Shown: positions 36,691 to 46,085, counted from the first letter of the stretch. The stretch is 64,000 nt of DNA from Nocardia yamanashiensis NBRC 100130 (GCF_001613325.1 NZ_BDCD01000012.1:1-64000), one strand, 5' to 3'. The notes: generated by a model from the letters alone, not told the origin. Numbers and translations: made by a program.

Positions 36691-37823
36691 CGGGTGCCGC
36701 CGATGTGGGTGCGCAGGACGCGGCCGCGGGGAGCGCAGACCACTTCGTAGTTGATGGTGCCGAGGGCGGTGGCCCATTCGTCGGCGTGCGGCTGGTGGGG
36801 TTCGGCGCCGAACAGGACGGCGGTATCGCCGGCGGTGATCCCGGCCGGGTTGTCGCCCAGGTCCACGACCAGCTGGTCCATGCAGATGCGGCCCACATTG
36901 GGATATCGCTCACCACCGATCTCGACGGTGATGCGGCCGCTGAGCGGACGCGGGACGCCGTCGGCGTAACCAGCGGGAATCAGGGCGACGGTGGTGTCGC
37001 GGTCGGCGTGCCAGCGGTGGCCGTAGGAGACGCCCTCACCGGCGGCGACCTGCTTCACCAGGGCGATGCGGGCGCGGAAGGTCATGGCGGGGCGCAGGCC
37101 GAAATCGGATATTTCCGGCATCGGCGACAGGCCGTAGATGGCGATGCCGGGGCGGATCATGTCGAAGGCCAGGTCCGGGCGGGTCAGTGCCGCAGCCGAA
37201 TTCGACAGGTGCACCAGTTCCGGCGGCAGGCCGTGCGCTTCGGCGGCGGCGATGTATTCGAGGAACCGGTCGCGCTGCATATCGGTGGCCGGATGCTCGG
37301 GCTCGTCGGCGACCGCGAGATGCGAGAACAGCGCCCGGAATCGCACGGTCTGCTCACCGACCAGCTGCTTGAGGAGTTCCAGCACGCGCGGGAATTCGGT
37401 CACCGAGGTGCCGTTCCGGTTCAGCCCCGTGTCCACCTTCAGCGAAACCGTGGCTTGCCGCCCGAGCCGCCGCGCCGCCTCGGCCACCGCCTCCAGATGC
37501 GCCACCGACGACACCGCGACCTCGATATCGTGCTCGATCGCCGCCCCGAAAACCGCGTCGGATGCATTGAGCCAGCACAGGATCGGCGCGGTGATCCCCG
37601 CCTCCCGCAGCGTCACCGCCTCCGCGATGGTCGTAACCCCCAGTTCCCGCGCCCCCGCCGCCAGCGCGGCCCGGCCGACCTCCACCGCCCCGTGGTTGTA
37701 TCCGTCCGCCTTCACCACGACCATGACCGCCGCGCTCCCGGCGTGCTCCACCAGAATGCGCACATTGTGGGCGATGGCATCCAGATCGACGAGCGTCTCC
37801 AACTGCGGACCGGCGTTGTTCAC
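36687..37823 (-). CDS. alr: Alanine racemase
   Basis: 378 residues from GTG 37823. PLP lysine in VVVKADGYNHGAVEVGR; catalytic Tyr in GVSYGHRWHADRD; PAGYADGVPR and NVGRICMDQLVVDLGD are family signatures. It makes D-alanine for peptidoglycan. It is first in the alr-tsaE pair, coupled by a four-base overlap. Confidence 0.96.
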   Translation of the reverse strand: MNNAGPQLETLVDLDAIAHNVRILVEHAGSAAVMVVVKADGYNHGAVEVGRAALAAGARELGVTTIAEAVTLREAGITAPILCWLNASDAVFGAAIEHDIEVAVSSVAHLEAVAEAARRLGRQATVSLKVDTGLNRNGTSVTEFPRVLELLKQLVGEQTVRFRALFSHLAVADEPEHPATDMQRDRFLEYIAAAEAHGLPPELVHLSNSAAALTRPDLAFDMIRPGIAIYGLSPMPEISDFGLRPAMTFRARIALVKQVAAGEGVSYGHRWHADRDTTVALIPAGYADGVPRPLSGRITVEIGGERYPNVGRICMDQLVVDLGDNPAGITAGDTAVLFGAEPHQPHADEWATALGTINYEVVCAPRGRVLRTHIGGTR

Positions 37824-38083
37824 AATCCCGATCCTGCCATCCGCGCCGACGCGATACGGATCACACCCGCTCCGAACCGAACCCTGTTTTCCACGTGACT
37901 CCCAGCCACCGGCTCCGCATTCCCGGATCGAAAGCCGATCCCGAGAGCCTACTGAGCACCGGGCACACCCGAACCCGCAATGGTGAATACCAACGGTTCA
38001 CACCCGCGCCCGATCCGTCTCCCCGGCTCGATCGAGCGGAGCACCACCTGCGAGAACACCGAGCGGGCACCGCCTACGGACAA

Positions 38084-38267
38084 CAGCTTCTGGGGGCGGA
38101 TGGCAGCGGGTGACGCAGCTCTGGGGCGGATGGCAGCGGGCCGTGCAGCTCTAGGGACGGAAGGCCGGTGGCGCAGCTCTAGGGGCGCATGGCAGCAGGC
38201 AGCGCAGCTCTAGGGACCGATCGCAGCGGGCGGCGCAGCTCTAGGGGCGGACGGCGGCGGGTGGCGC
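38084..38267. repeat. Minisatellite: six tandem units of 28-32 bp grown from the end of nnrE/D
   Basis: Units start with CAGCT at 38084, 38116, 38146, 38174, 38205 and 38236. The consensus reads CAGCTCTAGGGGCGGATGGC, then AGCGGGYGGCG. The last unit contains the stop codon and final codons of the nnrE/D gene (LAPPAAVRP-stop on the minus strand). The other five look like duplications of that coding end into the 417-base alr-nnr gap (37824-38240). That gap holds nothing else recognisable. Confidence 0.88.
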
Positions 38268-39827
38268 CAGCTCGCGCAATGTGGCGATAGCGGCGCGCAC
38301 GTGAGCGAGTAATGGGGAGGCCGAGATCGGGGCGCCGGCCGTGGTGTCGGTGTGGGCGGCCAGGTTGGCGGCGAGGGCGTGCACGCGGGCTGCGGCCGCG
38401 GCGGACCAGGCGGGATCGCGACCGGCGGCGAGCAACGCGCCGATGATTCCGGAGAGTACGTCCCCGGAACCGGCGGTGGCCGCCCACGAACCGCCCGCCT
38501 CGTTGACCAGCACCGGCCGGCCGGGCGCGGCGACCAGCGTGGCACGCCCTTTCAAAAGCACTGTCACCTGCCAGGATTCGGCCAGTTCACGCACCGCCGT
38601 CACCCGGTCGGGGCCGGGCTCGTGGCCGGTCAGCCGGGCGAACTCGCCCGCGTGCGGCGTGAGCACCGTCGGCGCGGTGCGTGTCTTCAGCACGCTCGGG
38701 TCGGCGGCCAGCAATGTCAGCCCGTCGGCATCGACGACCACCGGCAGATCCGTGGCGAGGACTTCCATGAGGCGATCGCGCGCTCCGGCGTCAGTACCCG
38801 CTCCGGGCCCGAACACCCAGGCCTGTACCCGTCCGGTGTCCGAAATACTCGGCGCGGCAATGATTTCCGGATAGTGCGTGAGAACCTCCGCGGCCCCGGT
38901 CCCCGCATACCGCACCATGCCGGAGGTCGCGGCGACCGCCGCCCCGGTGCACAACACCGCCGCGCCCGGGTACGTCGCGCTTCCCGCGCACACCCCGGTG
39001 ACCCCCTGCGTGTACTTGTCGTCGCCCGCGCCGGGCACGGGCCATTCCGCACCGATCGATTCCGGATCCAGCGCGGCAAGCCCCGCCTCGCCCAGCCGTA
39101 ATCCGATGGGCACCAACTCGATCCGCCCGCAATACGGCACGGCCAGGGCATGCACCGGCTTGTACGCCCCGAACGTCACCGTCACCGCGGCTCGCACCGC
39201 GGGCCCCACCACCGCACCCGTGTCCGGATCCACCCCGCTCGGCAGATCCACGGCGATGATCGGCGCCCGCACCGCCGCAACGAGTTCCGCCGCCCCGGGC
39301 CGCAATGCGCCGCGACCGGAAATCCCGACGATCCCGTCGACGACCAGGTCCGCGGCACGGAGCGCCGCCGCCGCGTCACCGCCGGCTGCATCGGTTCCCT
39401 GATCAGATATGCCACCGAGGTCCCCGGCGGCTATACCACCGAGGTCCCTGGCGGCCGTGCCACCAAGGTCGCCGACGGCGCGAGATCGGGAGTCGCCGCG
39501 CCCATCCAGAATTCGGCCGCCGGTGCGGCGGAGTGCGGCCAGTCCGGCGGGATGGACGCGATCCGGCGACAACAGAATGGCGGTGACGGCCACCCCGCGC
39601 CGGCGCAGAAACGAGCCCGCCCAGAGGGAATCACCACCGTTATCGCCGGAGCCGACAAGCAGGGCGACGCTACGACCCGCTATGCCGCCGGTACGTTCGC
39701 GGAGTTCACGCGCGACCACCTCGGCCAGTCCGAAAGCGGCACGGCGCATGGGCATTCCGTCCGGGACGCGGGTGAAAAGTTCGGCCTCGGCCGCGCGCAC
39801 CTCGTCGGCCGTGAAATATCCGCGCAC
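38241..39827 (-). CDS. nnrD: Bifunctional NAD(P)H-hydrate epimerase / ADP-dependent NAD(P)H-hydrate dehydratase
   Basis: 528 residues from GTG 39827 (GGAGG upstream). The epimerase (YjeF_N) half: VRGYFTADEVRAAEAELF, ALLVGSGDNGGDSLWAG and PIIAVDLPSGVDPDTGAVVG. The kinase-like dehydratase half: GVTGVCAGSATYPGAAVLCT, VVVDADGLTLL, TVLTPHAGEFARLTG and the ATP/anion site GSWAATAGSGDVLSGIIGAL. It repairs damaged NAD(P)H hydrates. A triple repeat of DLGG-type units widens a loop of the epimerase half, and the 3' end is part of a minisatellite. Confidence 0.93.
   Translation of the reverse strand: MRGYFTADEVRAAEAELFTRVPDGMPMRRAAFGLAEVVARELRERTGGIAGRSVALLVGSGDNGGDSLWAGSFLRRRGVAVTAILLSPDRVHPAGLAALRRTGGRILDGRGDSRSRAVGDLGGTAARDLGGIAAGDLGGISDQGTDAAGGDAAAALRAADLVVDGIVGISGRGALRPGAAELVAAVRAPIIAVDLPSGVDPDTGAVVGPAVRAAVTVTFGAYKPVHALAVPYCGRIELVPIGLRLGEAGLAALDPESIGAEWPVPGAGDDKYTQGVTGVCAGSATYPGAAVLCTGAAVAATSGMVRYAGTGAAEVLTHYPEIIAAPSISDTGRVQAWVFGPGAGTDAGARDRLMEVLATDLPVVVDADGLTLLAADPSVLKTRTAPTVLTPHAGEFARLTGHEPGPDRVTAVRELAESWQVTVLLKGRATLVAAPGRPVLVNEAGGSWAATAGSGDVLSGIIGALLAAGRDPAWSAAAAARVHALAANLAAHTDTTAGAPISASPLLAHVRAAIATLRELAPPAAVRP
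39412..39483. repeat. Three tandem 24-bp units inside nnrE/D
   Basis: Units at 39412-39435, 39436-39459 and 39460-39483 begin CCACCGAGGT (CCACCAAGGT in the third). They encode DLGGIAAG / DLGGTAAR-type eight-residue repeats in frame, in a variable loop of the epimerase domain. Copy-number changes would keep the frame. Confidence 0.75.
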
Positions 39828-39841
39828 TGTCGGCTCGCCTC

Positions 39842-40246
39842 CTATTTGCGGTCGGTCAAGCGGACCACGAAACGCAGCCCGGACCAGATGTCGTCGATGG
39901 CGATCCCCTTGTTGTCGACCAGCCCGGACGCCAAACCGTATTGCTGGACGATGCTCTCGCTGAGATCGGTGGGAACCCCGCTGGCCTTCTTGGGCCAAGC
40001 CAGCCAGAGCCCGCCCGCCTGGGTCATCCGTTCGCGCCAGGCGTCGAAGCCGCGCACCAGGGCGGCGCGATCAGGGCAGAAGCCGACGATCACTTCGTAA
40101 CTGCCGTGACCGGCCCGGCGGTGCACGTCGACGCCGTCGGGCAGCGGCTCCAACTCGAAGCCCGGCGGCGTATTCGCCAGCAGCACTCGATCCCCCGCCT
40201 TGATGCCGAGTTTGCGAGGTAGCGGCGTGCCCGAGTAACCGGCCAT
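39842..40246 (-). CDS. DUF3052 family protein
   Basis: 134 residues from ATG 40246. The start AGYSGTPLPRKLGIKAGDRV is the DUF3052 signature. LVRGFDAWRERMTQAGGLWLAWPKKASGVPTD and the end IDDIWSGLRFVVRLTDRK are also typical. Small, soluble, function unknown. It lies 14 bases upstream of nnrE/D and is probably co-transcribed with it. Confidence 0.87.
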   Translation of the reverse strand: MAGYSGTPLPRKLGIKAGDRVLLANTPPGFELEPLPDGVDVHRRAGHGSYEVIVGFCPDRAALVRGFDAWRERMTQAGGLWLAWPKKASGVPTDLSESIVQQYGLASGLVDNKGIAIDDIWSGLRFVVRLTDRK

Positions 40247-40573
40247 CCCGCCACGATATCCGCCGGGCATCCGGCATCGGCGGACCGTCGGCCAGAATCC
40301 GGGCACCGGACCCGGATGCGTACGCCGACGCGGTGCGATTCCGCTGCCGCGGTGAGCACATCGGCTGATAGCGACGGTCCCGCCGAATGCCGTTCCCAGC
40401 CCCGCCAGCACAGTGCGGGCTCATCCGGCCGGTTCGACCGGTGCTGCGGGCGCAACCGGGGAACGACGGCGCGGCACTCGCGGACCGCGCCGGTCGATCC
40501 GGGACACACCGGCCGCAGACTGCCGCCGGTGCCCGCGAATGGGCCGCTAACCACGGGGGTTACGCTGGCGGCC
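40247..40573. other. 327-base divergent region, no gene seen
   Basis: GC-rich spacer between the DUF3052 gene and the cupredoxin gene. Open frames in it lack family-like sequence. No operator or RNA structure was recognised. Confidence 0.4.
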
Positions 40574-40996
40574 ATGCCGATCCGACGCACCTCGCCCGCC
40601 CGTGCCCTGTTCCTGGTGACCTTGGTGGCGGGGGCGTTGGCGGTCGGCGGGTGCGGGTCGGATTCGTCGAAATCGGGGGCGAGTTCGTCCCCGGCGGCGA
40701 CCAGTGCCACGACCACGCCCGCCGGGCCGCGCCCGGCCGCGACCACCACGGTGACTGTCGACGATATGAAGTTCTCGCCCGCGAACCTGACCGTGAAGGT
40801 CGGGGACACGGTGCAGTGGAAGTTCTCCGACAAGGCTCCGCACGCGGTACAGGGGATCGGGGATGCGGCGATGGGCATCAACAGCCCGATCATCCGCACC
40901 GGCGAGTGGAGCTACACCTTCACCACGGCGGGCACATTCCGGTACCTGTGCCCGCTGCATCCGGAGATGAAGGGTGTGGTCACCGTCGAGCAGTAG
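40574..40996 (+). CDS. Cupredoxin (plastocyanin-like) lipoprotein
   Basis: 140 residues from ATG 40574. A lipoprotein signal (ALFLVTLVAGALAVGGC) places Cys near residue 27 at the membrane. After a Ser/Thr/Pro linker, a single cupredoxin domain has copper ligands in APHAVQG (His) and RYLCPLHPEMKG (Cys, His, Met). It probably carries electrons or copper on the outer face of the membrane. A short hairpin (40996-41014) separates it from the convergent glmS. Confidence 0.9.
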   Translation: MPIRRTSPARALFLVTLVAGALAVGGCGSDSSKSGASSSPAATSATTTPAGPRPAATTTVTVDDMKFSPANLTVKVGDTVQWKFSDKAPHAVQGIGDAAMGINSPIIRTGEWSYTFTTAGTFRYLCPLHPEMKGVVTVEQ

Positions 40997-41020
40997 GCCG
41001 AAACAGGTTCGGCCACCGCA

Positions 41021-42889
41021 CTATTCGACGGTGACGGACTTGGCCAGATTGCGCGGCTTGTCCACGTCGTACCCGCGCGCCTGCGCCACCTCGGCAGCGA
41101 AGATCTGCAGCGGCACGGTGGACAGCAGCGGCTGATACAGCGTTGGCGCGGACGGGATCTCGATCAGGTGGTCGGCGAACGGGCGCACCGTGTCGTCGCC
41201 CTCCTCGGCGATCACGATGGTGCGCGCGCCGCGGGCCTGGATCTCGCGGATATTGCTGAGCAGTTTGGAGTGCAGCACCGCGCGGCCCTTCGGCGAGGGC
41301 ATGACGATGAACACCGGCAGCCCGTCCTCGATGAGCGCGATCGGCCCGTGCTTGAGTTCCCCGGCCGCGAACCCCTCGGCGTGCATGTACGCCAATTCCT
41401 TGAGCTTCAAAGCCCCTTCGAGCGCGACCGGGTAGCCGACATGGCGGCCCAGGAACAGCACGGTCGGTTCGTACGCGAACTGCCGCGCGATCTCCCGGAT
41501 GTGCGGAGCCTGTTCCAGCACCTGCGACACCAGCCGCGGCATGTCCTCGAGCTCGGCGTACTCGCGCGCCACCTCGTCGGGGTATTTGGTGCCGCGCGCC
41601 TGAGCCAGCGCCAAACCGACGAGGTAGTTGGCGGTGATCTGCGCGAGGAACGCTTTGGTGGAGGCGACGCCGATCTCCGGGCCGGTGCGGGTGTACAGCA
41701 CGGCGTCCGATTCGCGGGGAATCTGCGCGCCATTGGTATTGCAGATGGCCAGCACGCGCGCCTTCTGCTCCTTGGCGTGCCGCACGGCTTCGAGCGTGTC
41801 GGCGGTCTCCCCGGACTGCGAAATGGCCACCACCAGCGTGGAACGATCCAGTACCGGGTCGCGGTAACGGAATTCGCTGGCCAGCTCCACCTCCACGGGC
41901 AGCCGCGTCCAATGCTCGATGGCGTACTTGGCCAGCAGCCCCGCGTGATACGAACTGCCGCAGGCGACTACGAAGACCTTGTCGACCTCGCGCAGTTCCT
42001 GATCGTGCAGGCGCTGCTCATCGAGAATGATCTTGCCGTCGGCGAAATGCCCGATCAGCGTGTCGGCCACCCCGGCCGGCTGCTCCTCGATCTCCTTGAG
42101 CATGAAGTAGTCGTGGCCGCCCTTCTCGGCGGCGGCCAGATCCCAGTCGATGGTGAACGGCCGGATCCGCACGCCCTCGGTCGCGCCGTGGAAATCGGTG
42201 ACCGTGTAGCCGTCGGCGGTGATGACCACGGCCTGGTCCTGGCCGAGTTCGACTGCCTCGCGGGTGTGTTCGATGAAGGCGGTGACATCGGAGGCGATGA
42301 ACATCTCGCCCTGGCCGACGCCGACCACGAGCGGGGTGGAGCGGCGGGCGGCGACGATGGTGCCCGGATGGTCGGCGTGCGTGAAGACCAGGGTGAACGC
42401 GCCCTCCAGCCGCCGCACCACCGACAGCGCCGAGGCCACGAAATCGCCCGCGGTGTCGCCGTCGGCGTAGGCGCGGGCGACCAGGTGCACCGCCACCTCG
42501 GTATCGGTGTCGGAACCCAGTTCCACCCCGGCGGATTCGAGTTCGCGGCGCAAGGGCACGAAATTCTCGATGATGCCGTTGTGCACCACCGCCACCCGTC
42601 CGGTGTGGTCGCGGTGCGGATGGGCATTGCGGTCGGTCGGCGCGCCGTGTGTGGCCCACCGGGTGTGTCCCATGCCGGTCGAGCCGGCGAAGCGGCCCGT
42701 CCCCGCTTCGGCGAGTTCGGCTTCCAGGTTCGCCAGGCGGCCCGCCTTGCGTTCCACGGCGAGTCCGCCGGCGCCGTCGAGCACGGCCACCCCCGCGGAG
42801 TCGTAGCCGCGATATTCCATGCGGCGCAACGCGTCCACCACTACGCCGAGGGCTTCCCTATACCCCACGTACCCCACGATTCCGCACAT
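41021..42889 (-). CDS. glmS: Glutamine-fructose-6-phosphate aminotransferase (isomerizing)
   Basis: 622 residues. N-terminal nucleophile Cys2 (MCGIVGYVG), glutaminase site TRWATHGAPTDRNAHP, two SIS domains (VVACGSSYHAGLLAKYAIEH and VLFLGRHVGYPVALEGALKL), and the end NLAKSVTVE. It makes glucosamine-6-phosphate, feeding GlmM (50.5 kb) and peptidoglycan synthesis. No glmS ribozyme is seen, as expected in actinobacteria. Confidence 0.97.
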   Translation of the reverse strand: MCGIVGYVGYREALGVVVDALRRMEYRGYDSAGVAVLDGAGGLAVERKAGRLANLEAELAEAGTGRFAGSTGMGHTRWATHGAPTDRNAHPHRDHTGRVAVVHNGIIENFVPLRRELESAGVELGSDTDTEVAVHLVARAYADGDTAGDFVASALSVVRRLEGAFTLVFTHADHPGTIVAARRSTPLVVGVGQGEMFIASDVTAFIEHTREAVELGQDQAVVITADGYTVTDFHGATEGVRIRPFTIDWDLAAAEKGGHDYFMLKEIEEQPAGVADTLIGHFADGKIILDEQRLHDQELREVDKVFVVACGSSYHAGLLAKYAIEHWTRLPVEVELASEFRYRDPVLDRSTLVVAISQSGETADTLEAVRHAKEQKARVLAICNTNGAQIPRESDAVLYTRTGPEIGVASTKAFLAQITANYLVGLALAQARGTKYPDEVAREYAELEDMPRLVSQVLEQAPHIREIARQFAYEPTVLFLGRHVGYPVALEGALKLKELAYMHAEGFAAGELKHGPIALIEDGLPVFIVMPSPKGRAVLHSKLLSNIREIQARGARTIVIAEEGDDTVRPFADHLIEIPSAPTLYQPLLSTVPLQIFAAEVAQARGYDVDKPRNLAKSVTVE

Positions 42890-42991
42890 GGGTCACCAGC
42901 CTAACCGGGAGGTGCGGGCCGGCGAATTCGAAGGGGACCGGGACCCGGGCGAAACACCCGAACCTTGCTGCGATCGGATAAGTTCGTCTCC

Positions 42992-43855
42992 GTGTCGGCG
43001 TCTGTGAAATCGCTCCTGAGCACCCTGACAGCCCGCGGCCCCCATGAGGTGCTGCGCGGCAATCTCGGCATCGCCGGGCAGCCGGGGGTGGTCTTCACGC
43101 CCACGAAGGGGCTGAACCTGCCCGCCGTGGCCTTCGCGCACGGCTGGCTGGCCAGTGCCGCGAACTATCGGCGAACGCTGGAACATCTGGCCTCCTGGGG
43201 TTATGTGGCGGCCGCGCCGGACACCGAACGCGGACCCATTCCGTCGCACCTGAACCTGGCGACCGATCTGCTGACCACGCTCGACATCTGCACCGGGGTG
43301 CGGCTGGGCACCGGCGAGATCAGCGTGCATCCGGACAAATTGACGCTGGCCGGGCACGGCATGGGCGCCGGCGCGGCCGTGATCGCCGCCTCGCAGCGTG
43401 AGGTGGCCGCCGTGGCCGCGCTCTACCCCGCCCCGACCGCCCCCTCCGGCGAGGCGCTCGCACCCGGCATCGACACGCCCGCGCTCATCCTGGGCGGCGG
43501 CGAGGACATCGGCTCGGTCAGCTCGAACGCCGTCCCGCTCGGCGCCGCCTGGGGCGGCCCCGCGGTACTCCGCTCGGTCGACAAGGCCACCCACAACGGC
43601 ATGGTCGAGGGCCGCCGCGCCCTGGCCGCGCTCGGCGCCGGCAAGCACGAAGCCAAAACCGAACGCCTCACCCGCGGCCTGCTGGTCGGCTTCCTCAACT
43701 ACACCGTCCTCGGCGACAAGAAGTACAAGCCCTTCGCCGACCCGGAAGCCCTCATCCCGCACACCCAGATCGTCGATCCCGAAGCCGTGGAAGAGGAACC
43801 AGAGCAGCCCCAGAAGCTCCCCGTCCTGCAACTGATCCAGGCCCTCCGCAAGTAA
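42992..43855 (+). CDS. Dienelactone-hydrolase-like alpha/beta hydrolase lacking the nucleophile Ser
   Basis: 287 residues from GTG 42992; TTG 42965 is an alternative. The fold resembles PET-hydrolase/lipase-like or dienelactone hydrolases: PAVAFAHGWLASAANYRRTL, DICTGVRLGTGEISV, ALILGGGEDIGSVSS (acid strand) and DKATHNGMVEGRR (His). The nucleophile elbow reads LAGHGMGAGAAV, so Gly replaces Ser. It may be inactive or use another residue. It is divergent from glmS, as the hydrolase-like gene near glmS in mycobacteria. Confidence 0.82.
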   Translation: MSASVKSLLSTLTARGPHEVLRGNLGIAGQPGVVFTPTKGLNLPAVAFAHGWLASAANYRRTLEHLASWGYVAAAPDTERGPIPSHLNLATDLLTTLDICTGVRLGTGEISVHPDKLTLAGHGMGAGAAVIAASQREVAAVAALYPAPTAPSGEALAPGIDTPALILGGGEDIGSVSSNAVPLGAAWGGPAVLRSVDKATHNGMVEGRRALAALGAGKHEAKTERLTRGLLVGFLNYTVLGDKKYKPFADPEALIPHTQIVDPEAVEEEPEQPQKLPVLQLIQALRK

Positions 43856-43875
43856 CCCACCCGCACCCTCCCCCA

Positions 43876-45768
43876 TCACGGCGTCACCGCATCGGGAATC
43901 TCGACACCCGCATCGGGAATCTCGATCGGCTCGCCGCTGTCCTCAGGCAGCGCCGGCGGCTCTGACTCGGGCAACGGCCGCTGATCCTGCCCGGGGAGCG
44001 GCGGCACATCCGGGCCAGGCCACGGCGACGGACCGGTGCCGTCGCCCGCGCCATTGTCTTCGCCTGGTGGTGAACACATTCCGCCGCCGGGTCGCACCCC
44101 GGTCACCCCGTCGCCGGGCGCGGAGTGGTCCCGCGATTCCGATGGCGGTTCCGCCGAGCCCGGCGATTCGCCTGGGCCCGGGGACACCGGTACTTCTCGT
44201 GACTCGGCAACACCTGGCGTTTGCGCGTTTTCCGGTGGGCAGGGGTCCCCGGATTCGCGGGAGTCCCCGGGTCCACCGAAATCGCCTGGTTCGCAGGACT
44301 CTCCACCGGTTGCCGGCGGTGGGCAATCCGAGCCTTCGGATGAATCCGGCCGTCCGTCGGCGTCGGGCGGCTGTGTGCTCTCGGTGAGGACTGGGATGCC
44401 GTGTTCGTCGAAGCTGAGCGTGTAGGTGTGTGAGCCGCCGGTCTCGTCGGTGACGGTCAGTCGCAGTTCGCCGTCCGGGAGTTGTTCGAGGGTGAAATGT
44501 TTTCCGGCCAAATCGAATTCGGATTTGGGTGAGGTACTGCCGGGATCGGTCTCGGATTTCGGTGCTTCGGGTGCGGCCGATGTTGTGTCCGAATCCTTGT
44601 CGTCGCTGCCGGGGACGAGCGATCGGAGTTTGGTGAGGGTGTCGGTAATGCCCTGCTGGACGGCGGATGTCAGTGATTCGAGGCCGCTGCTCAGGGAGCG
44701 TGCGGTGGTGGCGCTCGACGGCGATGCATCTCCTGTTGTCGCGGGGGCGGTTTCGGCTGTTGTGCCGGTTGCCGATTGGGGTTGGGATCGCGGTTCCGGG
44801 TCGGCGGACGGAGTTGTTCCCGGCGCCGTGGGAACGGATGAGTCGCTACCTGTTGCGGAGTTCGGCGCGGCTTCGCGGCCTTGCGCAGGCGTTCCCGAGT
44901 TCGGCGCCGGTTCGCCGCTGGGCTCGTGAACCGCTTGCCCCGGCGCGGCCGACTGGGCGTACGACTGCGGTGTGGCAGGCCAACTCGGCTGTGCCGGTGT
45001 CGAACTCCCGCCCGAGGGGACGGAATAGACCGGCGGGATCACGCTTGGTCCGGCCGTTCCGATCGGCGGTACGGCGATGTCGCGAGGGCATGGGAAGGGC
45101 AGTTCGACCACTTGGTTCAGGGCTGCGATCACGCCCGCGTAGTGCGTTTCGAAGGCGGTGTCGGCGGTCGTGCACGCGGTGGTGAACAGGTCGAGTTTGC
45201 GTTCGACGTCGGGACGGAACGTGTCTGTCAGCCAGGGATCGGACTGGTCGGCGATCAGCGTGTCGATGTCGTCGGGAGTTTTGCCGCCGAGCGTGAGTTC
45301 GACTGCACCGTCACCTGTTCGCGGCAGCAGGGCGAGCGTGGCCTGCGCTTTGGCGAGTACCGCTTGGCGGAGGGGTTCGACAATCGCACCGAGTGCGTCG
45401 GTGGCCGTGCGGGTGGCGTCGAGATCGGCGCGGGCACGGCGCAGCTGGGCATCGACCATAGCGAGGGCTTGGTCCCCGGTGCCACCGATCCATGCGGCCG
45501 TGAGATCGCGCGCCACGGTTTGTTCCACCTGCCATTGGGTTTCGGCGTTCTCGAGCGCCTTCGCCAACTCGGTGCGAGTGGTGTCGAGCTTCGCGAGATC
45601 GGTGCCACGTTGTTCGTCGTACGCGGCCTGCAAACCTGGCAGGGTCGCATTGCGGCATGGTCCGAACGCCTCTTCATACAGCGGCAGGAAGTGCTCCCAG
45701 TACTGCAAACCCGGTGCGCCGTAGTCGAGGATCTCGTCGATCGTCTTGCCGGCTGGGTCGAAGGTCAT
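43876..45768 (-). CDS. Large WXG-like, Pro/Ser-rich protein of a type VII-secretion-like module
   Basis: 630 residues. Residues 1-220 are helical with AAWIGGTGDQALAMVDAQLR, a WxG-like turn between long helices, as in type VII substrates. A Pro/Ser/Thr-rich region (about 225-420) follows, then a compact beta segment (FDLAGKHFTLEQLPDGELRL, TVTDETGGSHTYTLSFDEHG) and a 170-residue acidic Pro/Gly tail ending EIPDAGVEIPDAVTP. There is no signal peptide. ATG 45768 overlaps the EspC-like stop by four bases. It is likely exported with its small partner. No toxin domain is recognised. Confidence 0.75.
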   Translation of the reverse strand: MTFDPAGKTIDEILDYGAPGLQYWEHFLPLYEEAFGPCRNATLPGLQAAYDEQRGTDLAKLDTTRTELAKALENAETQWQVEQTVARDLTAAWIGGTGDQALAMVDAQLRRARADLDATRTATDALGAIVEPLRQAVLAKAQATLALLPRTGDGAVELTLGGKTPDDIDTLIADQSDPWLTDTFRPDVERKLDLFTTACTTADTAFETHYAGVIAALNQVVELPFPCPRDIAVPPIGTAGPSVIPPVYSVPSGGSSTPAQPSWPATPQSYAQSAAPGQAVHEPSGEPAPNSGTPAQGREAAPNSATGSDSSVPTAPGTTPSADPEPRSQPQSATGTTAETAPATTGDASPSSATTARSLSSGLESLTSAVQQGITDTLTKLRSLVPGSDDKDSDTTSAAPEAPKSETDPGSTSPKSEFDLAGKHFTLEQLPDGELRLTVTDETGGSHTYTLSFDEHGIPVLTESTQPPDADGRPDSSEGSDCPPPATGGESCEPGDFGGPGDSRESGDPCPPENAQTPGVAESREVPVSPGPGESPGSAEPPSESRDHSAPGDGVTGVRPGGGMCSPPGEDNGAGDGTGPSPWPGPDVPPLPGQDQRPLPESEPPALPEDSGEPIEIPDAGVEIPDAVTP

Positions 45769-46085
45769 GGGTGGACCCCCGCGACGGCGGCGGCCCGGGT
45801 GCTGTCGAGCCGGTCGTATTCGGCTGCGGCACGGTCGAATACGTCGGCGGTCGCGGATACCGACGCGGCCCAGGCGTGCAGGCAGCCGGCGATGCGTTCC
45901 AGCCCGTGGTGCACCGCCGACCCTTGCGGCGCGTAGTTCCGCCCGGCCTCGTCATTGCCGATACCGAAGGCGTGCTCGCCGATCCGGTTCGACTGCCGCC
46001 CCAGCGTGGCGGCAGTCTCGCGCAACATCGTGGCCGCACCGCGCAGCGTCTCGGTACTGACTCCGAGCACGTCGGATCCGCCCAT
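45765..46085 (-). CDS. EspC-like type VII secretion-associated protein
   Basis: 106 residues, all helical: VLGVSTETLRGAATMLRETA, HHGLERIAGCLHAWAASVSA and TADVFDRAAAEYDRLDSTRA form a helix-turn-helix as in DUF2580 / EspC-family ESX-1-associated proteins. No signal peptide. It is coupled by a four-base overlap to the large WXG-like gene downstream and probably forms a heterodimer with its N-terminal helices. Confidence 0.78.
   Translation of the reverse strand: MGGSDVLGVSTETLRGAATMLRETAATLGRQSNRIGEHAFGIGNDEAGRNYAPQGSAVHHGLERIAGCLHAWAASVSATADVFDRAAAEYDRLDSTRAAAVAGVHP

Noticed and set aside
42890..42991. glmS ribozyme or riboswitch upstream of glmS
   Set aside because: The 100-base gap shows no glmS ribozyme core, which is mostly a Firmicutes feature.
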